A stretch of 27,689 nt of DNA from Flavobacterium sp. GTDB taxonomy: Bacteria > Bacteroidota > Bacteroidia > Flavobacteriales > Flavobacteriaceae. Under the pieces are notes generated by a model, which saw only the letters and a list, made by a program, of their open reading frames with translations, searched no databases and was not told the origin of the DNA. The DNA lies in the NCBI GenBank assembly GCA_017984035.1, contig JAGOAF010000015.1, positions 1-27,689 of the forward strand, given 5' to 3'. The position numbers and the translations under genes are program-made. Every line of letters begins with the position of its first letter. Within the stretch, counting starts at the first letter, position 1. Shown in pieces: positions 24,976-27,689 of this stretch.

Positions 24976-25545
24976 TTAGTCGGCAGAATCTACTTCGCCA
25001 GTTATTCTTTGTGAATTAATTACTTTAAAATCTTTACTAAAATCAATTCCTTGACCATAAGACTCCCCTTTTGGAGAGCTAAATTTGTATTTTCGTTCTG
25101 TAAAAAACCAAGCGTTTTTTTGATCGTAATACAACTGTTGAGTTTCTAACATTTGCCCATCATCAGATGCAATTTTAACTTTGTCTTGCAGATCAATTAT
25201 TCCAGTTTCCTTGTAGGAAATAGCATAATTTGAAGTCACAACGGTTTTTTTTTGATTTTTATCGTACAATATTACGTTAACCCCTTTTGGAAACTCGGTA
25301 AACGGAAAGTCAACTACTGCATAATCCAACATTTTTTTACTGACCAATATTCCGGTTATTCTTCCGGAATCGGTATATTTTAAATGTACTTCGTCCGCAT
25401 TATTACTTGGAACAAAGTCTGAAAAATTATCTTTTTGAATGTCTTTGAGGTTACTTTCACATCCCAATAGCAGTCCTAAAAAAAATACTACAACCATAAA
25501 GCTGTATCTATTTTTGTTGGGACATACTTTGATTCGATCTAACAC
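24976..25545 (-). CDS. lptC: LPS export protein LptC, lipoprotein form
   Basis: LptC is the periplasmic beta-jellyroll bridge that receives LPS from LptBFG and passes it to LptA. The 189-residue product has the LptC-like segments DEVHLKYTDSGRITGILVSKKM, a middle strand set with VVTSNYAISYKETGIIDLQDKV, and GESYGQGIDFSKDFKV near the C-terminus. Unlike E. coli LptC, which uses a membrane helix, the N-terminal hydrophobic stretch ends in a lipobox L26-L-G-C29, predicting a lipid-anchored protein with the mature end Cys-Glu-Ser-Asn. No Asp/Glu-rich surface-export signal follows the cysteine, so periplasm-facing placement is more likely. It lies 22 bases downstream of the barrel protein gene. Confidence 0.9.
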   Translation of the reverse strand: MLDRIKVCPNKNRYSFMVVVFFLGLLLGCESNLKDIQKDNFSDFVPSNNADEVHLKYTDSGRITGILVSKKMLDYAVVDFPFTEFPKGVNVILYDKNQKKTVVTSNYAISYKETGIIDLQDKVKIASDDGQMLETQQLYYDQKNAWFFTERKYKFSSPKGESYGQGIDFSKDFKVINSQRITGEVDSAD

Positions 25546-25567
25546 AATAAAGACGGATTAAAAATAG

Positions 25568-26818
25568 TTAGTTGAATTTTCTTTTTTCAAACCATTTGTC
25601 ATTTAAAGACAAACTTATACTGAAATTAGCATAATTCTCCTGCACTAAATTAGCTGTAGTAGTGCCTTTTTTTCCTAATTCAAATCCAAGATTTACATTA
25701 GAAAAAGATCCGGTTACTGGAAATCCAAGACCAAGCGTTAGTCCAATATCGTTAATCGATTCTGCATTAACCATTAAGCCTGTTTTTTCAAATTTTAGAC
25801 CCCCTCTATACACCAATCTTTTGGCATAACTAGTAAAAGAGTTATAATTTGGAATGTAATAGCCTCCAAGACTAATTTTTTGATATTTTTCAAACGAAAC
25901 ATTGGAGAATGAATTATATGTATTTCTAAAATCTGCAGCATCTCTTGTGCTATACTGCGCACCTAATAACCATTTTTTTGATTCGCCAAAACCAAGTCCA
26001 AAAGTTAGCTTACTAGGAGTAATCATTGATCCTTTAGCTAATACATCAGCAGCAGCATCTACAACAGACGTATTAAATTCACCGTCTATTAATACCGTAG
26101 CAATATTACTAATGTTATCTGAAGTCAACGTGTTTTCAAACGAATAATTCAAGCTAGTGTATACATTTAATTTGGTATTCATTTTAGTTTGATACATCAA
26201 ACCCACATTGAAATTGAATCCAGATAAAACTGCGCTATTCAATTCTCGAGTTCCAACGGGTATCAAAGAGGTGAATTCCAAGCTTGATGTTTCTATCTTG
26301 CCAAAATTATAATGAAGATCCGCTCCCAAACTTAAAGAAGGGGTAAATTTATAACCGACACCCAAGAATACTTTATTTAAACCTCCCCTTCCATCAAAAC
26401 GTCTACTATTCTGATTCGCATCTGCAGTTATTGATTCCACTTTGTATCCCACCGAAGAATATGGAATTAATCCAAATCCAAGACCTAATTTACCCATTGG
26501 CAAACCAACCGCTAAATAATCTAAAGTAGCTCTTTGAGTACTTGCCGATTGGGTTGCGTTTTTTAATGTAGTAGTAGCGTAACCACCTCCCAATGACAAA
26601 ACAGTCAGTTTAAGATTGGCAAAACTAGCAGGATTATCTAAATTAAGATGGATGCTATCTTGCTCTACACCAATACCTGACATAGATCGCATTTCAGCAG
26701 TTCCTTTGTATCTTACATCTCCAATTCCGAAAAAAGAATAGGGTGAGGATGTTCCTTCTTGTGCAAAGGAAACAAGTGAAAATAACAAGCAACCGCCTAG
26801 TATAATTTTTTTAATCAT
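25568..26818 (-). CDS. Outer-membrane beta-barrel protein, uncharacterised
   Basis: A 416-residue protein with a signal peptide (MIKKIILGGCLLFSLVSFAQ) and alternating hydrophobic/polar strands through its length, ending in the short SLSLNDKWFEKRKFN segment. The N-terminal mature region has SSPYSFFGIGDVRYKGTAEMRSM, then NPASFANLKLTVLSLGGGY, a style shared with Bacteroidota FadL/OmpP1-like and PorV-like barrels. Many glycine-rich strand pairs (KLGLGFGLIPYSSVGYKV, LTLGLGFPVTG) support about 12-14 strands. No enzymatic motif is visible, and function is unknown. Its start overlaps coaX by 8 bases, and lptC follows 22 bases downstream, which suggests coexpression with LPS export. Candidate roles are transport of hydrophobic compounds or a structural part; these are inference. 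Confidence 0.82.
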   Translation of the reverse strand: MIKKIILGGCLLFSLVSFAQEGTSSPYSFFGIGDVRYKGTAEMRSMSGIGVEQDSIHLNLDNPASFANLKLTVLSLGGGYATTTLKNATQSASTQRATLDYLAVGLPMGKLGLGFGLIPYSSVGYKVESITADANQNSRRFDGRGGLNKVFLGVGYKFTPSLSLGADLHYNFGKIETSSLEFTSLIPVGTRELNSAVLSGFNFNVGLMYQTKMNTKLNVYTSLNYSFENTLTSDNISNIATVLIDGEFNTSVVDAAADVLAKGSMITPSKLTFGLGFGESKKWLLGAQYSTRDAADFRNTYNSFSNVSFEKYQKISLGGYYIPNYNSFTSYAKRLVYRGGLKFEKTGLMVNAESINDIGLTLGLGFPVTGSFSNVNLGFELGKKGTTTANLVQENYANFSISLSLNDKWFEKRKFN

Positions 26819-27545
26819 TTTTGATTTTATATTGAAAGGTTTGATTCAAACTCTCTAAAAGAAAATTTGAATTGGCAAATATGGTATTTTTTAATCGTTT
26901 AGCCAAAAATTCTGCGTCTCCGCCCGTTAAAATTATGATAAAATTTGAGTAACGCGTTCGGTATTCTTCTATAAAACCATCAATTTCATGAGCCAATCCA
27001 TTAACAACTCCGGAATGAATTGAATTAGCAGTGGAGTTTCCAATGAAATAATCCGGGCATTCCGAATCTAACAGTGGTAATGCAGCCGTGTAATTATGAA
27101 GTGATTGGTATCTTAAACGCAATCCTGGAGCAATAGCACCTCCTAAATACACATCATCTTGACTAATAAAGTCATAGGTCACACAAGTACCAGCATCAAT
27201 TACCAATCGATTTTGATTTGGATAACGCAAGGTCGCGCCTGTAGCCAAAACCATTCGATCAATTCCTAACGTATTTGGCGTAGCATACGCATTCAAAAAA
27301 GGAAAAGGATCTGAATGCGATACAAAATGAATAGCAATTTGATTCGAAAAGGCCAAAAAGTCGTTTTTGTCAAAATCACCCACATTGGCCACCACTAAAT
27401 CGGAAACATTTGGATATTTTAATAAAATACTTTCAATAGTATTTTGCATTGCCCTAGGCTCAGTATGAAATTGCTCAATAAGGGTATCGTTCTCAAAAAC
27501 AGCCCCTTTAATTCGAGTATTACCCACATCTATAGTTAGAATCAT
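26811..27545 (-). CDS. coaX: Type III pantothenate kinase
   Basis: CoaX phosphorylates pantothenate, the first step in coenzyme A synthesis, in the cytoplasm. The 244-residue product has the acetate-kinase/hsp70-like fold motifs: the N-terminal phosphate loop DVGNTRIKGAVF (residues 6-17), GIDRMVLATGA, DAGTCVTYDFI and GGAIAPGLRLRYQSLHNYTAALP, and near the C-terminus LTGGDAEFLAKRL. Type III enzymes are feedback-insensitive to CoA and require a monovalent cation. Length is normal. It heads a minus-strand unit with the barrel gene (8-base overlap), lptC and the 67-residue membrane gene. The combination of a CoA gene with LPS transport genes is conserved in Flavobacteria as far as I recall, and has no obvious biochemical reason. 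Confidence 0.96.
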   Translation of the reverse strand: MILTIDVGNTRIKGAVFENDTLIEQFHTEPRAMQNTIESILLKYPNVSDLVVANVGDFDKNDFLAFSNQIAIHFVSHSDPFPFLNAYATPNTLGIDRMVLATGATLRYPNQNRLVIDAGTCVTYDFISQDDVYLGGAIAPGLRLRYQSLHNYTAALPLLDSECPDYFIGNSTANSIHSGVVNGLAHEIDGFIEEYRTRYSNFIIILTGGDAEFLAKRLKNTIFANSNFLLESLNQTFQYKIKND

Positions 27546-27564
27546 AATTCAATATTTGAAGATG

Positions 27565-27572
27565 CGAAGGTA
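27565..27572 (-). promoter_or_regulatory. Possible -7 promoter element of coaX
   Basis: On the minus strand TACCTTCG, one base off TAnnTTTG, ends 19 bases before the coaX ATG. No clear -33 box. The element shares the 98-base intergenic region with the divergent tRNA promoter. Confidence 0.35.
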
Positions 27573-27597
27573 CGAATTGATTTTTTTTAATATTTGT

Positions 27598-27628
27598 TTT
27601 GGATAAATTAAAAATGGTTCTATATTTG
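27598..27628 (+). promoter_or_regulatory. Bacteroidota-type promoter of the tRNA-Phe gene
   Basis: TTTG (27598-27601) and TATATTTG (27621-27628) are separated by exactly 19 bases, the consensus spacing of the Bacteroidota primary sigma factor (TTTG-N19-TAnnTTTG). Transcription would begin about six bases before the tRNA, which starts at 27644. Confidence 0.8.
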
Positions 27629-27643
27629 CACCCGCATTAGCAA

Positions 27644-27689
27644 GGTACCTTAGCTCAGATGGTAGAGCAATGGACTGAAAATCCATGTG
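27644..27689 (+). tRNA. tRNA-Phe (GAA), 5' part cut by the window edge
   Basis: Acceptor strand GGTACCT, then TA, the D arm GCTC...GAGC with the AGATGGTA loop, and the anticodon stem ATGGA/TCCAT around loop CTGAAAA, which gives the anticodon GAA for phenylalanine. The variable loop, T arm and 3' acceptor strand lie beyond the window, so identity rests on the anticodon and the 46 bases seen. Confidence 0.93.

Noticed and set aside
26780..26800. LGGC in the signal peptide of the barrel protein, read as a lipobox
   Set aside because: The hydrophobic stretch continues well past this Cys and ends in a normal signal peptidase I site (SFA-Q); a barrel protein would not be lipidated in mid-helix.

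Overview
The window reads as chromosomal core DNA of a Bacteroidota bacterium, most likely Flavobacterium or a close relative. Evidence: AT-rich composition; promoter elements of the Bacteroidota type (TAnnTTTG at -7, with a TTTG 19 bases upstream in front of the tRNA); almost no Shine-Dalgarno sequences; and family content typical of Flavobacteriaceae (GYDIA-type GHMP kinase beside a class II HMG-CoA reductase, lipobox-bearing LptC, long carboxy-terminal-processing protease, paired POT transporters with a DPP-IV-like peptidase). I saw no transposase, phage gene, CRISPR array, plasmid function or compositional island.

Layout. Bases 1-779 (minus) hold the first 259 codons of a MacB/FtsX-type ABC permease cut by the window edge. 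Divergent from it runs purH, then a tightly coupled cell-elongation operon mreB-mreC-mreD-mrdA(PBP2)-rodA (2526-8103). A bidirectional terminator separates this from the convergent periplasmic protease prc/ctp (8174-10438). On the plus strand follow a small TTG-initiated membrane protein, lpxB (lipid A synthesis), a terminator, and comEC (DNA uptake channel). The transcription terminator of comEC is embedded in its own last codons.

Bases 14171-20037 (minus) form a peptide-use cluster: a secreted DPP-IV-like S9 peptidase, two tandem POT-family proton/peptide symporters whose genes overlap by 14 bases, and a secreted thioredoxin-fold protein with a CGWC motif. Divergent from it are class II HMG-CoA reductase (start best placed at 20214) and a GYDIA-family GHMP kinase five bases later, which fit the mevalonate route to isoprenoids, including the undecaprenyl carrier used by the PBP2/RodA machinery.

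After another bidirectional terminator the minus strand carries ppiD (periplasmic folding), and the set coaX - outer-membrane beta-barrel protein - lptC - 67-residue membrane protein (24761-27545), linking CoA synthesis to envelope assembly. The window ends inside a tRNA-Phe(GAA) gene preceded by a textbook Bacteroidota promoter. The theme is envelope biogenesis: wall elongation, lipid A, LPS transport, periplasmic proteolysis and folding, and isoprenoid supply. I did not find a convincing wholly new system. The best leads are the Cys/His cluster in PBP2, the terminator inside comEC, the degenerate C-terminal domain of ComEC, the unassigned substrate of the GYDIA kinase, and the uncharacterised barrel and small membrane proteins.
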